Assembly: GCF_000402035.1 (NCBI RefSeq)
Contig: NC_021294.1
Span: forward strand, 1,031,715 to 1,095,714
DNA: 64,000 bases
From: Caballeronia insecticola
GTDB taxonomy: Bacteria > Pseudomonadota > Gammaproteobacteria > Burkholderiales > Burkholderiaceae
Reading direction: 5' to 3'
Shown here: one piece after another, positions 52,824-62,184 of the stretch
Numbering within the stretch: position 1 is the stretch's first letter
Layout: every line of letters starts with the position of its first letter
Position numbers and translations under genes: made by a program
The notes under the pieces: model-generated
Database searches by the model: none
Seen by the model: only the letters and a program-made list of their open reading frames with translations
Told to the model about the DNA's origin: nothing

Positions 52824-54125
52824 ATGAACCGCGAACCTTCCCTTCGACACCCGCTGCTGGAACGCCTCGCCGAGGCGCGCCGCGTCACTGACGAACTTTT
52901 CGACGTCGTCAAGCCCGAGCATTTGTACGACAGGCCGATCGCCGAGCGGCATCGCGTCGTGTTTTATATCGGGCATCTCGAAGCCTTCGACCGCAATCTT
53001 TTCGACCAGCGTCTCTTCAACGTACCCAGCATCAATCCCGAGTACGACCAGCTCTTCGCGTTCGGCATCGATCCGGTGGATGGCGGCCTGCCCGCCGACC
53101 AACCCGCCGACTGGCCGTCGCTCGAAGAAGTGCGCGAGTACAAAGAACGGGTCCGCGCCGATATCGACGCGCACTTCGATCCGGTCACGCTCGCCGCGTC
53201 GCCGGTTGCCGCCGACGCGTCGCCCACGCAGTTGCTCGAAGTCGCGATCGAGCATCGGCTGATGCATGCGGAAACGCTCGCCTACATGCTGCATCAATTA
53301 CCGGTCGACAGAAAAATCGCGCCCGCCAATGCCCGTTCCGAGCGCGCGTCCGAACGCGCGCTCGAACATGAAACCGTGCACGTGCCGGCGGGCAGCGCGA
53401 CGCTCGGCCTGACGCGCGACAGCGGCCGCTTCGGCTGGGACAACGAGTTCGGCGAGGAGCGCGTCGAGGTGCCGGCGTTCGAGATCGATCGCTATATGGT
53501 GACGAACGGCGATTATCTGCGCTTCATTGACGCGGGCGGTTACTGGAACCGTTCGCTCTGGGACGAAGCCGACTGGGCGTGGAAGGAGGAGCAGCGTATC
53601 GCGCATCCGGCCTTCTGGATTCCCGGCGACGACGACGACCCGCAAGGCGCATGGAAACTGCGCACGATGTTCGACGAGATCGCGCTGCCGCCCGACTGGC
53701 CTGTGTATGTGAGCCATGCCGAAGCGAAGGCTTATGCGCGCTGGGCGGGCAAGTCGCTGCCGACCGAGGCGCAATGGCAGCGCGCGGCGTCGGGTGCGCC
53801 GGGCGTCGCCGAGGGGAATTTCGATTTCCGCCGCTGGGATCCGTCGCCGGTGCAGGCTTATCCGGAGAATCGCAGCGAGTTCGGCGTCGAAGGGCAATTC
53901 GGCAACGGCTGGGAATGGACATCGACGGAATTCGGGCCGTTGAATGGCTTCGAACCGTTTCCGTTTTATCTCGGCTATTCGGCCAATTTCTTCGACGGCA
54001 AGCACTTCGTCATCAAGGGCGGCTCGCCGCGCACCGCCGCCTGCATGTTACGGCCGAGCTTCCGCAACTGGTTTCAGGCGCATTATCAGTACGTATATGC
54101 CGGGTTCCGCTGCGTGAGCAACTGA
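52824..54125 (+). CDS. EgtB/SenA-type non-haem iron sulfoxide or selenoxide synthase
   Basis: 433 residues from ATG 52824. The N-terminal DinB-like helical domain carries the iron-ligand pattern HRLMHAETLAYMLHQLP (HxxxHxE) near residue 150 and an earlier His (YIGHLEAFDRNLF). The C-terminal FGE/SUMF1-type domain runs from about residue 185 (HVPAGSATLGL) through ESLPTEAQWQRAA-like KSLPTEAQW and GNGWEWTSTEF to AGFRC. The architecture is that of EgtB (ergothioneine) and of the related SenA (selenoneine). No EgtD methyltransferase, SenB or SelD gene adjoins it, so the product is undecided. Confidence 0.82.
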   Translation: MNREPSLRHPLLERLAEARRVTDELFDVVKPEHLYDRPIAERHRVVFYIGHLEAFDRNLFDQRLFNVPSINPEYDQLFAFGIDPVDGGLPADQPADWPSLEEVREYKERVRADIDAHFDPVTLAASPVAADASPTQLLEVAIEHRLMHAETLAYMLHQLPVDRKIAPANARSERASERALEHETVHVPAGSATLGLTRDSGRFGWDNEFGEERVEVPAFEIDRYMVTNGDYLRFIDAGGYWNRSLWDEADWAWKEEQRIAHPAFWIPGDDDDPQGAWKLRTMFDEIALPPDWPVYVSHAEAKAYARWAGKSLPTEAQWQRAASGAPGVAEGNFDFRRWDPSPVQAYPENRSEFGVEGQFGNGWEWTSTEFGPLNGFEPFPFYLGYSANFFDGKHFVIKGGSPRTAACMLRPSFRNWFQAHYQYVYAGFRCVSN

Positions 54126-54150
54126 CCGCGCTGACAACGCTGAAGCAAAA

Positions 54151-54184
54151 AAACGCCGCATGTTCCTGCGAACATGCGGCGTTT
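54151..54184. terminator. Bidirectional terminator between EgtB/SenA and TonB-receptor genes
   Basis: The perfect 15-bp stem AAACGCCGCATGTTC / GAACATGCGGCGTTT has a 4-base loop, with an A-run before and Ts at the end. It serves both convergent genes. Confidence 0.92.
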
Positions 54185-54212
54185 GCTTGTGTCGAGATGC
54201 CTGGAAAGTCGA

Positions 54213-56423
54213 TCAGAAATCCGTTGTCATCGACAAGAGCACCGTGCGCGGCGCGCCTTGCGTCAGATAACCGCCGATCGTCGACGACCAGTACGACTTG
54301 TTCGCCACGTTGAGCACGCTCGCGCGGAACGTCGTCGGCTTGTTGAACAGCACGGTCGCGTAGCGCGCGCCGAGGTCGAAACGGTCCCACGCCGGAATTG
54401 ACAGCGTGTTCGTCACGTTCAGATACTGCGAGCCCGTGTGAATCCAGCGCGCCGTCAGCGTGAGGCCGTTCAGCACCGGCACGTCGTATTCCGCGTTGAC
54501 GTTGAACATCATCGTCGGCACGCCGATCGGCTTGTTGCCGTCGGTTGCGCCCGTGCCCGTGTCGTACTGCGTCGCGTGGATATAGGTCGCGCCCGCGATC
54601 AGGCGCACGCCGTGCACCGGCTCGCCGTAGATCGACGCCTCCAGCCCGCGATGCCGCTGCGTGCCGTCCGCCACGAACACGTTCGAGCTGTTCACGAACG
54701 TCAGCGGCCGCTCGATCTGGAACGCCGCGAACGACGCGCCGTACTGACCGTTGTCGTACTTCGCGCCGACTTCCCACTGCTTCGACTTAGCCGGCGGCAA
54801 CTGGTCGCCGAAGTTCACGGCGGTATTGGGCGCCGAATCGCCGATCGTCAGCGCTTCGCTGTGATTCGCGTAGATCGCGACATCCTGCATCGGCTTGACG
54901 ACGAGACCGAAGACCGGCGTCGTGATCGAATCGTTGTAGTTGCGCGTCTGAGCGCCGGTATAGGCGTAGGTGTTCGTCAGCAATTCCTGATGGCGCGCGC
55001 CGATCGTGAAGAGCACGCGGTCGTGCAGGAAGCCGAGCGTGTCGGAGATCGCAACGCTGCGCATCAGGTTGTACGACACCGTCTGCGGATCTGCGTTGTT
55101 GCCGCCCGTCAGCGTGGTCGCCGGAAACGGCACTTGCGGCGTGTCGTAGAGGCTCGTCGGGAACGAACTGCTGAACGTGAACGCCGACTTCGAATCGACA
55201 CGCACGATCGACGCGCCCGCCGTCACGAAGTGCGACACCGGCCCCGTGTTGAAGTGGCCGCGCACGCCGGCTTCGGCGGACGAACCGTCTTCCTTGTGCG
55301 GCACGCCGAGACGCGTTGCGGTCGTCGTGCCGTTCGCCTGAATGCTCGGCGACGAATATTCGCCGTGCTCGTCCGTGTGGCGCACGCCGCCCGTCACGTA
55401 AGCGGTCCAGCCCGGATAGAAGTCGTACTCGGCGCGCAGAATGCCGACGGTGTCTTCGATCGAACTGAAGCTCCACGTCTGCCCGTAGTTGTAGGTCGCC
55501 GACGGCGGCTCCGGAATGAAGTTGGCGAAGTCGTTGACGGTCGGACGTCCGCCGTTGATGCGCTGGCGCTGATACAGAAAATCGCCGTACAGACGCAGCT
55601 TGTCGCCGCGCCAGTCGAGCGATACGGCCGTGGTGTTGTCACGGCGATGTTCGCCGTCGATGCTCGTTTCGCCGTCGTGATTCGCCTGATTCACGCGAAT
55701 GCCGAACTGCCCTTCGCTGCCGAAGCGCCGGCCGATATCGACGTGCGCGCCGATCTCGCCCGATGCCGAGCCGTCGAGCGTCACGCGCGTGAGCGGCTTG
55801 TCGTCGGCGCGCTTCAATTGCAGGTTCAGGCCGCCGCCGATCCCCGAGCCGTTCGGCGATGCGCCGTTCAGAAACGCATTCGCGCCCTTGAACAGGTCCA
55901 CGCGTTCGAGCGCATCGGTCGCGACGAGCTGGCGCGGCGTGATGCCGTACAGGCCGTTCAGCGAGACATCGTCGCCCTGAAGCTGGAAGCCGCGAATGAC
56001 GTACGTCTCCGCGAAGTTGCCGAAAGCATAGGCCGTCCGGACGGCCGGGTCGTTCGCGAGCACGTCCGCGATCGTGCGTGCCTGCTGATCTTCGATCAGC
56101 TTCGACGTGTAGGTCGTCATGCTGAACGGCACGTCGATCATCTTCTGCTTGCCGAGCACGCCGAAGTCCGCGCCACGCGCGACCTGGCCGCCCGCGAATG
56201 TCGGTTCGAGATCGCCGGGCAACTGCTCCTTGGACGCCTGCACCCTGACGGCGGGCAGCGCACTCTCCTGCGGGGCGGCAGCGCCCTCGGCATTGCCCGT
56301 ATCGGACGACTGGGCGTGCGCCGACAGGGAGAAGACCATCGTCACGGCTGCGACGATGACGGCGCGATGAGCCAGCGCCTTCGCAGGCACGGCCTGCAAG
56401 GAGTGTGAACGGGATGCGGACAT
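54213..56423 (-). CDS. TonB-dependent siderophore receptor
   Basis: 736 residues with a signal peptide (to SLSAHA-QSS at about residue 37). The plug domain occupies residues 75-210 (IDVPFSMTTYTSKLIEDQQARTIADVLANDPAVR, then RVDLFKGANAFLNGASPNGSGIGGGLNLQLKRA in outline). It is followed by a 22-strand barrel ending RTVLLSMTTDF with the terminal Phe of outer-membrane proteins. It resembles ferrichrome/ferrioxamine-type receptors, but the ligand is not resolved. No signalling domain precedes the plug, so no sigma/anti-sigma control is expected. A Fur-like site lies upstream at 56560-56582. The PepSY membrane-protein gene lies upstream on the same strand. Confidence 0.9.
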   Translation of the reverse strand: MSASRSHSLQAVPAKALAHRAVIVAAVTMVFSLSAHAQSSDTGNAEGAAAPQESALPAVRVQASKEQLPGDLEPTFAGGQVARGADFGVLGKQKMIDVPFSMTTYTSKLIEDQQARTIADVLANDPAVRTAYAFGNFAETYVIRGFQLQGDDVSLNGLYGITPRQLVATDALERVDLFKGANAFLNGASPNGSGIGGGLNLQLKRADDKPLTRVTLDGSASGEIGAHVDIGRRFGSEGQFGIRVNQANHDGETSIDGEHRRDNTTAVSLDWRGDKLRLYGDFLYQRQRINGGRPTVNDFANFIPEPPSATYNYGQTWSFSSIEDTVGILRAEYDFYPGWTAYVTGGVRHTDEHGEYSSPSIQANGTTTATRLGVPHKEDGSSAEAGVRGHFNTGPVSHFVTAGASIVRVDSKSAFTFSSSFPTSLYDTPQVPFPATTLTGGNNADPQTVSYNLMRSVAISDTLGFLHDRVLFTIGARHQELLTNTYAYTGAQTRNYNDSITTPVFGLVVKPMQDVAIYANHSEALTIGDSAPNTAVNFGDQLPPAKSKQWEVGAKYDNGQYGASFAAFQIERPLTFVNSSNVFVADGTQRHRGLEASIYGEPVHGVRLIAGATYIHATQYDTGTGATDGNKPIGVPTMMFNVNAEYDVPVLNGLTLTARWIHTGSQYLNVTNTLSIPAWDRFDLGARYATVLFNKPTTFRASVLNVANKSYWSSTIGGYLTQGAPRTVLLSMTTDF

Positions 56424-56559
56424 GAATCAGGGAAACGTCGAAATGGTCGGTCTTCCGTCCCGGGGCATGAATGGAATCCGGGCGGCGTTATTCTGCGTCG
56501 CAAGACCGGTCGCGCGCGTGCGCGACGGATGGGACTAGCGTTATGCGCGGATTATAAAT

Positions 56560-56582
56560 TGAATAAGATTCGTTATCATTCA
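56560..56582 (-). promoter_or_regulatory. Fur-box-like element upstream of the TonB receptor
   Basis: The AT-rich dyad TGAAT...ATTCA contains GATAAC in an otherwise GC-rich area, 137 bases before the receptor start. It is compatible with a degenerate Fur site, but the match is only partial. Confidence 0.35.
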
Positions 56583-56707
56583 ATAACCTAAGGATTTGCG
56601 CGAACGCAACATCCCACCCGCGCGAGGGGTTCGCATCGAGCTTTATTCGAGCTATTGCGCTTGATTTCGACGCTGTCGCCAGCGCAGGCAGTAAAACGTT
56701 CAGGATG

Positions 56708-57922
56708 TCAGCGAGCGTTCCCGAGCGTGCGCGAGTTCGTCGCCGCCGCTGAGAGACGCCGCGCGGCGCGTTTCCTGAACCAGATGATGAGGCCGGTCGC
56801 GCTCAGCATCGCAACCGCAACGCCGACCGCGCTCACGAGAATGCGTCCGGCCACGCCCGCGATGCGGCCCGAGTGCAGCGGAAACTGCGCCTGCATGAAG
56901 ATGTCGCCGGCAGAACCGCGGCCCGGAATCGACGAGCCCGCGAGCGCGCCGGTATGGCCGTTGTAGTACAGCCAGGCATTGCCGAGACCGACGTCGCCGT
57001 GCTCGCGTCCGGGTGCGAAGAAGCCGACGCCGTACGCCTGAAACATCGGCGCGTAGTAGAGCGCGCCCATCGGACCGCTCAGGTTTTCGCGACGGGCGTC
57101 GCGCGCGGCCGCAGCGAGAATCTGCTCGCGCGTGGCGGGCGGCTGGCCGGGCGGACCGGCGCGCACGAGATCGGCGTTTTCGGTGAACGACGGCGTGAGC
57201 TTCGAGAACAGCGAGACGACGGGCCGCATCACCGGATCGGCGAGATTCATCGAGATCGACGTGAGCGCCATGACCAGCAGCAAACCCCAGATCCACACGC
57301 CGCCCGAGCGATGCAAATCGAACGTGAGCGCATAGCCGCCGCGCTTCACGCGAAACGCGAACGACTTGCGCCACGCCTTCACGCTCGGAAACGACAGCAC
57401 GAGCGCAATGCCGCTGTCGAACAGCCACATGATGCCGACGATGCCGATCAGCCACGTGCCGACATCGAACCCGCCGACGATCGGCAGATGCAGCGTGTAA
57501 TGCAGCTTGTAGAGAAACGGCATCAGGCCGATGCGCGCGAGCGACACCGCGCCCCACATGCGCTGCGCCTGCACGTGTCCCGTGGCCGGATCGACAGCGA
57601 TCTGGTTGTACGCGACGTCGTACGGCGCTTTCGTGGCCGGATCGGTGCGCGGCATGACCATCAGTTGCGCGGTGTGACCCGGCTCGACGCCGAGCGGCAG
57701 ATACGTCACCTCGACACGCGGATCGGCCGCCTCGACGCGCCGCGCGAGTTCGAGCGGCGGCAGCGCCGGTGCGTCGGTGCGCGCATGGAAGAACGACGGA
57801 TTCAGCAGCGCATCGATTTCGTGATCCCACGCGATGATCGCGCCGGTCAGCCCCGACACGAACAGAAAGAGCGCGGTCGCGACGCCCAGCCAGCGATGCA
57901 GGCGAACCAGAATCGGCCTCAT
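56708..57922 (-). CDS. PepSY-associated membrane protein (iron-uptake associated)
   Basis: 404 residues with four main membrane segments. The N-terminus ILVRLHRWLGVATALFLFVSGLTGAIIAWDHEIDALLNP is the family hallmark (LHRWLG.. and WDHEI). A periplasmic PepSY-like region follows (residues 45-130), then paired segments with KLHYTLHL and DLHRSGGVWIWGLLLVMALTSISMNL in outline, and a C-terminal segment. Such proteins (FecR-independent, sometimes with reductase activity) are commonly found next to TonB siderophore receptors. The preferred ATG is 57922; an earlier in-frame start is unlikely. A partial Fur-like dyad occurs at 57988-58003. Confidence 0.85.
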   Translation of the reverse strand: MRPILVRLHRWLGVATALFLFVSGLTGAIIAWDHEIDALLNPSFFHARTDAPALPPLELARRVEAADPRVEVTYLPLGVEPGHTAQLMVMPRTDPATKAPYDVAYNQIAVDPATGHVQAQRMWGAVSLARIGLMPFLYKLHYTLHLPIVGGFDVGTWLIGIVGIMWLFDSGIALVLSFPSVKAWRKSFAFRVKRGGYALTFDLHRSGGVWIWGLLLVMALTSISMNLADPVMRPVVSLFSKLTPSFTENADLVRAGPPGQPPATREQILAAAARDARRENLSGPMGALYYAPMFQAYGVGFFAPGREHGDVGLGNAWLYYNGHTGALAGSSIPGRGSAGDIFMQAQFPLHSGRIAGVAGRILVSAVGVAVAMLSATGLIIWFRKRAARRLSAAATNSRTLGNAR

Positions 57923-58228
57923 GCCCGCGAATCCTCAAGGCGATAGTGGTGCGCGACGGCAATCATGAATGCGGTTTCATGTAAATAGGAATTGTTCGCA
58001 TTCTATAGATGCCGGCGGTCACATACAAGGCTCTCGTAAGGTGATGCGACCTTATTCGTTCCGACGCCCCGACATACTTTGAAATAACTCCCGCGAAACG
58101 CCCGTCCCTTGTACCGCAAGGCTTTGCGGGCGGCGCGTGACATTCCATGAAATAGTTTGTGCGTGGTTTTTAACCGGGCCGGTCGCCAGAATGGGGTCAT
58201 TCGCAACTCACCCACCAAGGCGAACATC
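57923..58228. other. Divergent intergenic region (PepSY gene and fatty-acid hydroxylase gene)
   Basis: 306 bases without a convincing gene. It must contain the promoters of both divergent genes. The GGAATTGTTCGCATTC dyad at 57988-58003 could be a weak Fur site. Short frames here have no recognisable similarity. Confidence 0.4.
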
Positions 58229-59119
58229 ATGGAACTGCTCGGAAAAATCTCGCTGTACGCGATGGGCATCGTCCTCACCGCGTCGTTGATCGAAGCTGTC
58301 GTCCTGCATTTCAAGCACAAGGGCACCGACCGTGCCTTCGACTGGCACGAGACCTGGATCTCGCTCGCCGATCTCGTCGGCCGCAAGCTGCTCGCCTTCC
58401 TGCCGCTCTCGCTCGTGACGCCAGTGTTCAACTTCGCGTGGGAACATCGCATCCATACGGTCACGACGAACACCGCGCTCACGCTCTTCCTGCTCTTCAT
58501 CGGACAGGAGTTCTGCTACTACTGGTATCACCGCGCGTCGCACACGATCCGCTTCTTCTGGGCCAATCACGCGGTTCATCATTCGCCGAACCAGTTGACG
58601 CTCTCCTCCGCGTACCGGCTCGGCTGGCTGACCAAGATCGCCGGTTCGGCCATCTTCTTCACCCCGCTCGTGTGGTTTGGCGTAAAGCCCGACGTGGTGC
58701 TCGCTGTCGTGTCGATCAACCTGCTCTATCAGTTCTGGCTGCACGCCACCTGGATTCCGAAGCTCGGCTGGCTCGAATATGTGTTCAACACGCCGTCGGC
58801 GCACCGCGTGCACCATGCGTCGAACGCGACGTATCTCGATGCGAACTTCGGCGGCGTGCTGATCATCTTCGATCGCCTGTTCGGCACGTATGTCGCAGAG
58901 CGCGCCGACGAACCGTGCCGCTACGGCCTCACGACGCCGACCACGTCGCACAACCCGATCGTCGTCGAGACCGAGCACTGGGTGAGCCTCGTCCGCGACA
59001 TGATTCACGCGAAGAGCGTGTCGGATGCGGCCGGCTTCCTGCTCCGCCCGCCCGGCTGGCTGCCGAACGGCGAAGGGAAGACGACCGAAGAGTTGCAGAA
59101 GCGCGCCCTCGGGCACTGA
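58229..59119 (+). CDS. Sterol desaturase / fatty-acid hydroxylase family protein
   Basis: 296 residues from ATG 58229. Membrane segments are at about 5-25, 45-65, 80-100 and 140-180. The di-iron histidine clusters are YHRASH and NHAVHHSPNQ (residues ~118-140), and HRVHHASN near residue 200 completes the HxxxH/HxxHH set. It probably hydroxylates or desaturates a membrane lipid using oxygen. Substrate unknown. An imperfect hairpin follows and the MFS gene converges. Confidence 0.87.
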   Translation: MELLGKISLYAMGIVLTASLIEAVVLHFKHKGTDRAFDWHETWISLADLVGRKLLAFLPLSLVTPVFNFAWEHRIHTVTTNTALTLFLLFIGQEFCYYWYHRASHTIRFFWANHAVHHSPNQLTLSSAYRLGWLTKIAGSAIFFTPLVWFGVKPDVVLAVVSINLLYQFWLHATWIPKLGWLEYVFNTPSAHRVHHASNATYLDANFGGVLIIFDRLFGTYVAERADEPCRYGLTTPTTSHNPIVVETEHWVSLVRDMIHAKSVSDAAGFLLRPPGWLPNGEGKTTEELQKRALGH

Positions 59120-59140
59120 GCAGCGCGTGAGGCAGCAAGT

Positions 59141-59177
59141 CAGAATCCCGATGACCGGTCATGTCCGGCATCGGGAA
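59141..59177. terminator. Imperfect stem-loop between convergent genes
   Basis: GAATCCCGATGACCGG pairs with CCGGCATCGGGAATC (one bulge, one mismatch) around a 6-base loop, 21 bases after the hydroxylase stop and just before the convergent MFS stop. Likely terminator for both, although it lacks a clear T-run. Confidence 0.5.
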
Positions 59178-59180
59178 TCG

Positions 59181-60770
59181 TCATTTGCGCATGCGGATGG
59201 TCGCGGCCGCCACGCCCGCGGCGGCGAATCCGCATAACGCCGACAGCAGCGCGACGGCGCGCAGTGCGTCGGCCAGGGCCTCCGATTCCGCGCGCGCGAT
59301 CGTCGGCGATGCCGGTGCCGAAGCGGCATCCGCTTCGAGCAAACGCACGTCGGGGCGCGCCTCCATCGGCACATGCAGTCGATCGAGCCGCGCCGACAAC
59401 GCCGCGCCATGCGCCCACACGAACGCGATACCGAGCACGGCGATCGCCAGCAGGCTCGCGACGCGCGCCACGGCGTTATTGATGCCCGACGCCACGCCCG
59501 CGCGCTCGCCCGGCACCGACGCCATCACGGTCGTGGTGAGCGGCGCGACGGTGATCGTCATGCCGAGCGCGAGCACGACCAGCCCGGGAAAAAAGCCGCT
59601 CCAGTAACTTCCGGCGACGAACGGCCACGCGAGCATCGCGAAGCCGATTCCCGCGATGCACGGGCCGGCGGTCAAAAGCGCCCGCGCGCCATAACGGCTC
59701 GTCAGCCCGCCGGTGAAGCGCGACAGCAAGCCGATGATGAGCGGCATCGGCAGCACGGCCGCGCCCGCTTCGGCGGCGCTGTAGCCATAGGCGCGAATCA
59801 GCGTGAACGGCAGAAAAAACAGCACGCCGCCGAGCCCGAAATACAGCAGCAGCGTGACGACGTTGGCGCCGCTGAAATCGCGCGAACGAAACACGTCGAG
59901 CGGGACCATCGGATCGCGGCTTTTCGCTTCGATCGCGACGAACCCGATCAGCAGCAGCACGCCCGCCGCGATCATGGCGAGCACGCGCCAGTCGGCAAAA
60001 CCGCGCGCGGGCGCCTCGGTGAGCCCGTAGGTCAGCGCGGCGAGCCCGGCCGCCGCGCTCGCCGCGCCGGGCCAGTCGAGCGTGTCCGGCGCATCGGCTT
60101 TGTGGCTGTCGGGCACGGATGCTATCGCGAGCACGATCGTCGCGATGGCGAGCGGCAGATTGAGGAAAAAGATCGCGCGCCAGGAAAAGACATCGACGAG
60201 CCAACCGCCCGCCGCCGGCCCCAGCGACGACGTGATCGCGCCCACGCCGGCCCACGTGCCGATCGCCCGTCCGCGCGCCTCGCCTTCGAACACCGCACCG
60301 ATGATCGCGAGACTGCTCGGCACCAGCAGCGCCGCGCCGATGCCCTGCACCGCGCGCGCCGCGATCAGCCAGCCGGTGTTCGGCGCGAAGCCGCATCCCG
60401 CCGACGCCACCATGAAAATCGCGACGCCCGCGACGAACACCTTGCGCCGCCCGAGCTTGTCGCCCATCGAGCCGCCCACGAGAACCAGCGCGCCGAGAAA
60501 GAGCAGGTACGCGTTCACGACCCATTGCATCGCCGCGATGCTCGCGCCCAGTTCGTTCTGAATGGACGGCAGCGCGACGTTCACGACCGAGCCGTCGATG
60601 AACGCCATGCTCGACCCGAGAATCGTCGCGCTTAGCGCCAGGCGCTTGCGGGGGCATGGACGCGCGTCGTCGGCGGGCTGCGCGCGAATGACCTCCTCGT
60701 CGCAGGGACTCGCCGGCGATGCGACGGCGTGCCGCGCGTCCGGACGGCTATCGACAGGTCGGCTGATCAA
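59181..60770 (-). CDS. MFS transporter, DHA2 family
   Basis: 529 residues, 14 membrane segments. TTG start at 60770 with GGAG five bases upstream; the first ~40 residues are hydrophilic. DHA2 motifs are SMAFIDGSVVNVALPSIQNEL in segment 1, MGDKLGRRKVFV in the motif A loop and GPAAGGWLVDVFSWRAIFFLNLPLA as motif C. Likely exporter; possibly of a siderophore, because its start lies 91 bases from the Fur box that faces the other way, but this is inference. Confidence 0.87.
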   Translation of the reverse strand: MISRPVDSRPDARHAVASPASPCDEEVIRAQPADDARPCPRKRLALSATILGSSMAFIDGSVVNVALPSIQNELGASIAAMQWVVNAYLLFLGALVLVGGSMGDKLGRRKVFVAGVAIFMVASAGCGFAPNTGWLIAARAVQGIGAALLVPSSLAIIGAVFEGEARGRAIGTWAGVGAITSSLGPAAGGWLVDVFSWRAIFFLNLPLAIATIVLAIASVPDSHKADAPDTLDWPGAASAAAGLAALTYGLTEAPARGFADWRVLAMIAAGVLLLIGFVAIEAKSRDPMVPLDVFRSRDFSGANVVTLLLYFGLGGVLFFLPFTLIRAYGYSAAEAGAAVLPMPLIIGLLSRFTGGLTSRYGARALLTAGPCIAGIGFAMLAWPFVAGSYWSGFFPGLVVLALGMTITVAPLTTTVMASVPGERAGVASGINNAVARVASLLAIAVLGIAFVWAHGAALSARLDRLHVPMEARPDVRLLEADAASAPASPTIARAESEALADALRAVALLSALCGFAAAGVAAATIRMRK

Positions 60771-60860
60771 TTCGGCTCCGTGCTTTCATGCAATTCCGAT
60801 GCGTTAGTAGAGGCCAAAGGTCCGCCCATGTCCACGTCGGGAATGTGGTTGGCAAGCTCA

Positions 60861-60879
60861 AATGATAATGGTTATCATT
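60861..60879. promoter_or_regulatory. Fur box
   Basis: AATGATAATGGTTATCATT is a 9-1-9 palindrome differing from the consensus AATGATAATNATTATCATT at one base. It lies 64 bases before the start of the orfX-like gene and between it and the divergent MFS gene, so Fe-bound Fur should repress one or both. Confidence 0.9.
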
Positions 60880-60942
60880 AACCATCCCGAGTACGCAGAC
60901 ATCCAGGTCGACGCAAAGGGCGAAGGAACAGGAGCCCTCGCC

Positions 60943-61434
60943 ATGCATCAGCAAATAGCCGACCTCGCCCCCGACACTTCCCATTCCGAAGCGCCGAGCC
61001 TGCCGCTCTGGGAAGCGGCCATGCGCCAGGCCATGAAGGCCGAGCGAGAAAGCCGCATCGCGCTGGCGGCGGCCGGTTATGAGCGGGCGTTGTCGGTCGC
61101 GCTCCGGCTGATTGAAGCGCCGCCCGCGGCACGCACGGACGACTGCCTCGCGGCGCTCGTCGTGTCGCATCACAACCTCGCGGATCTGCGCGTGGCGCAA
61201 GGCGATCTCGATAGCGCAGCGCATCTGCTCGGCCGCGCGCATGCCGTGCTCGTCGCGCTTTCGCTCGCCGTCGACCGGCCCGCGGCGCTGCGTCAGGCCG
61301 CGCTGCGTCACAGCCGCGAAACGTATGTCGCGCTGATTCGCCACATCGCCCGCCATGGGCCTCATCCGCACATCACGCGCGCTATCGCCGACGCCGATGC
61401 CGCGCTCCATCCCGGCGGCACGACGCGGCACTGA
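60943..61434 (+). CDS. Small helical protein upstream of sodA (OrfX-like)
   Basis: 163 residues from ATG 60943; an earlier in-frame ATG overlaps the Fur box and is rejected. All-helical, TPR-like character (residues 20-110: [52 protein letters not shown]). This recalls the small orfX that sits between fumC and sodA in the iron-regulated operon of Pseudomonas, though the fumC partner is missing here. Function unknown. The sodA gene follows after 35 bases. Confidence 0.72.
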   Translation: MHQQIADLAPDTSHSEAPSLPLWEAAMRQAMKAERESRIALAAAGYERALSVALRLIEAPPAARTDDCLAALVVSHHNLADLRVAQGDLDSAAHLLGRAHAVLVALSLAVDRPAALRQAALRHSRETYVALIRHIARHGPHPHITRAIADADAALHPGGTTRH

Positions 61435-61469
61435 GCAGCCCACCTTCATCGACCCGACAGGAGCTTTCG

Positions 61470-62096
61470 ATGCCTCACGCCCTTCCTCCCCTTCCCTATG
61501 CCTTCGACGCGCTGGAACCGAACATCGACGCCCGCACGATGGAAGTCCATCACACGAAGCATCATCAGACCTATGTCAACAATCTCAATGCCGCGCTCGA
61601 CCAGTCGGATCAGAAGGATGTGCCGGTCGAGACGCTGATCGCGCGCATCGACGCGTTGCCCGAGGCGCTGCGGCTGCCCGTGCGCAACAACGGCGGCGGA
61701 CATGCGAACCATAGCCTGTTCTGGACGATCATGTCGCCCGACGGCGGCGGCACGCCCGAAGGCGAACTCGCCGCTGCGATCGATCAGGATCTAGGCGGCT
61801 TCGATGCGTTCAAGGACGCCTTCACGAAAGCCGCGCTCACGCGCTTCGGCAGCGGATGGGCGTGGCTCAATGTCGACCGGCAGGGCAAGCTCGCCGTCGA
61901 GAGCACCGCGAATCAGGATAGCCCGCTGATGGCCGGGATCGCGTCGGGCAATACGCCGATTCTCGGTCTCGACGTGTGGGAGCACGCCTATTACCTCAAG
62001 TACGAGAATCGCCGCCCGGAGTACATCGCGGCGTTTTATAACGTGGTGAACTGGCCGGAGGTGGCGCGTCGTTACAAGGCGGCGCGCGGCGCATAG
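61470..62096 (+). CDS. sodA: Manganese-type superoxide dismutase
   Basis: 208 residues. Metal ligands are visible: His in [17 protein letters not shown] (first at about residue 27), His in [11 protein letters not shown] near 81, Asp in [20 protein letters not shown] near 168 and His in the same segment (WEHAYY). The GGGHANHS and NQDSPL (Gln beside the metal) pattern favours manganese over iron. It detoxifies superoxide in the cytoplasm. Placed behind a Fur box with an OrfX-like gene, so it is probably induced under iron limitation when an iron SOD would be starved. AGGAG precedes the ATG. Confidence 0.93.
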   Translation: MPHALPPLPYAFDALEPNIDARTMEVHHTKHHQTYVNNLNAALDQSDQKDVPVETLIARIDALPEALRLPVRNNGGGHANHSLFWTIMSPDGGGTPEGELAAAIDQDLGGFDAFKDAFTKAALTRFGSGWAWLNVDRQGKLAVESTANQDSPLMAGIASGNTPILGLDVWEHAYYLKYENRRPEYIAAFYNVVNWPEVARRYKAARGA

Positions 62097-62184
62097 GCGG
62101 ATGAGTAGGTAGGCGTCACGCAGGCGTCACGCGGCCAGTCCATGCAAAAATATCGCGACCTGGACAGCCACTCAAAGTCACCGC

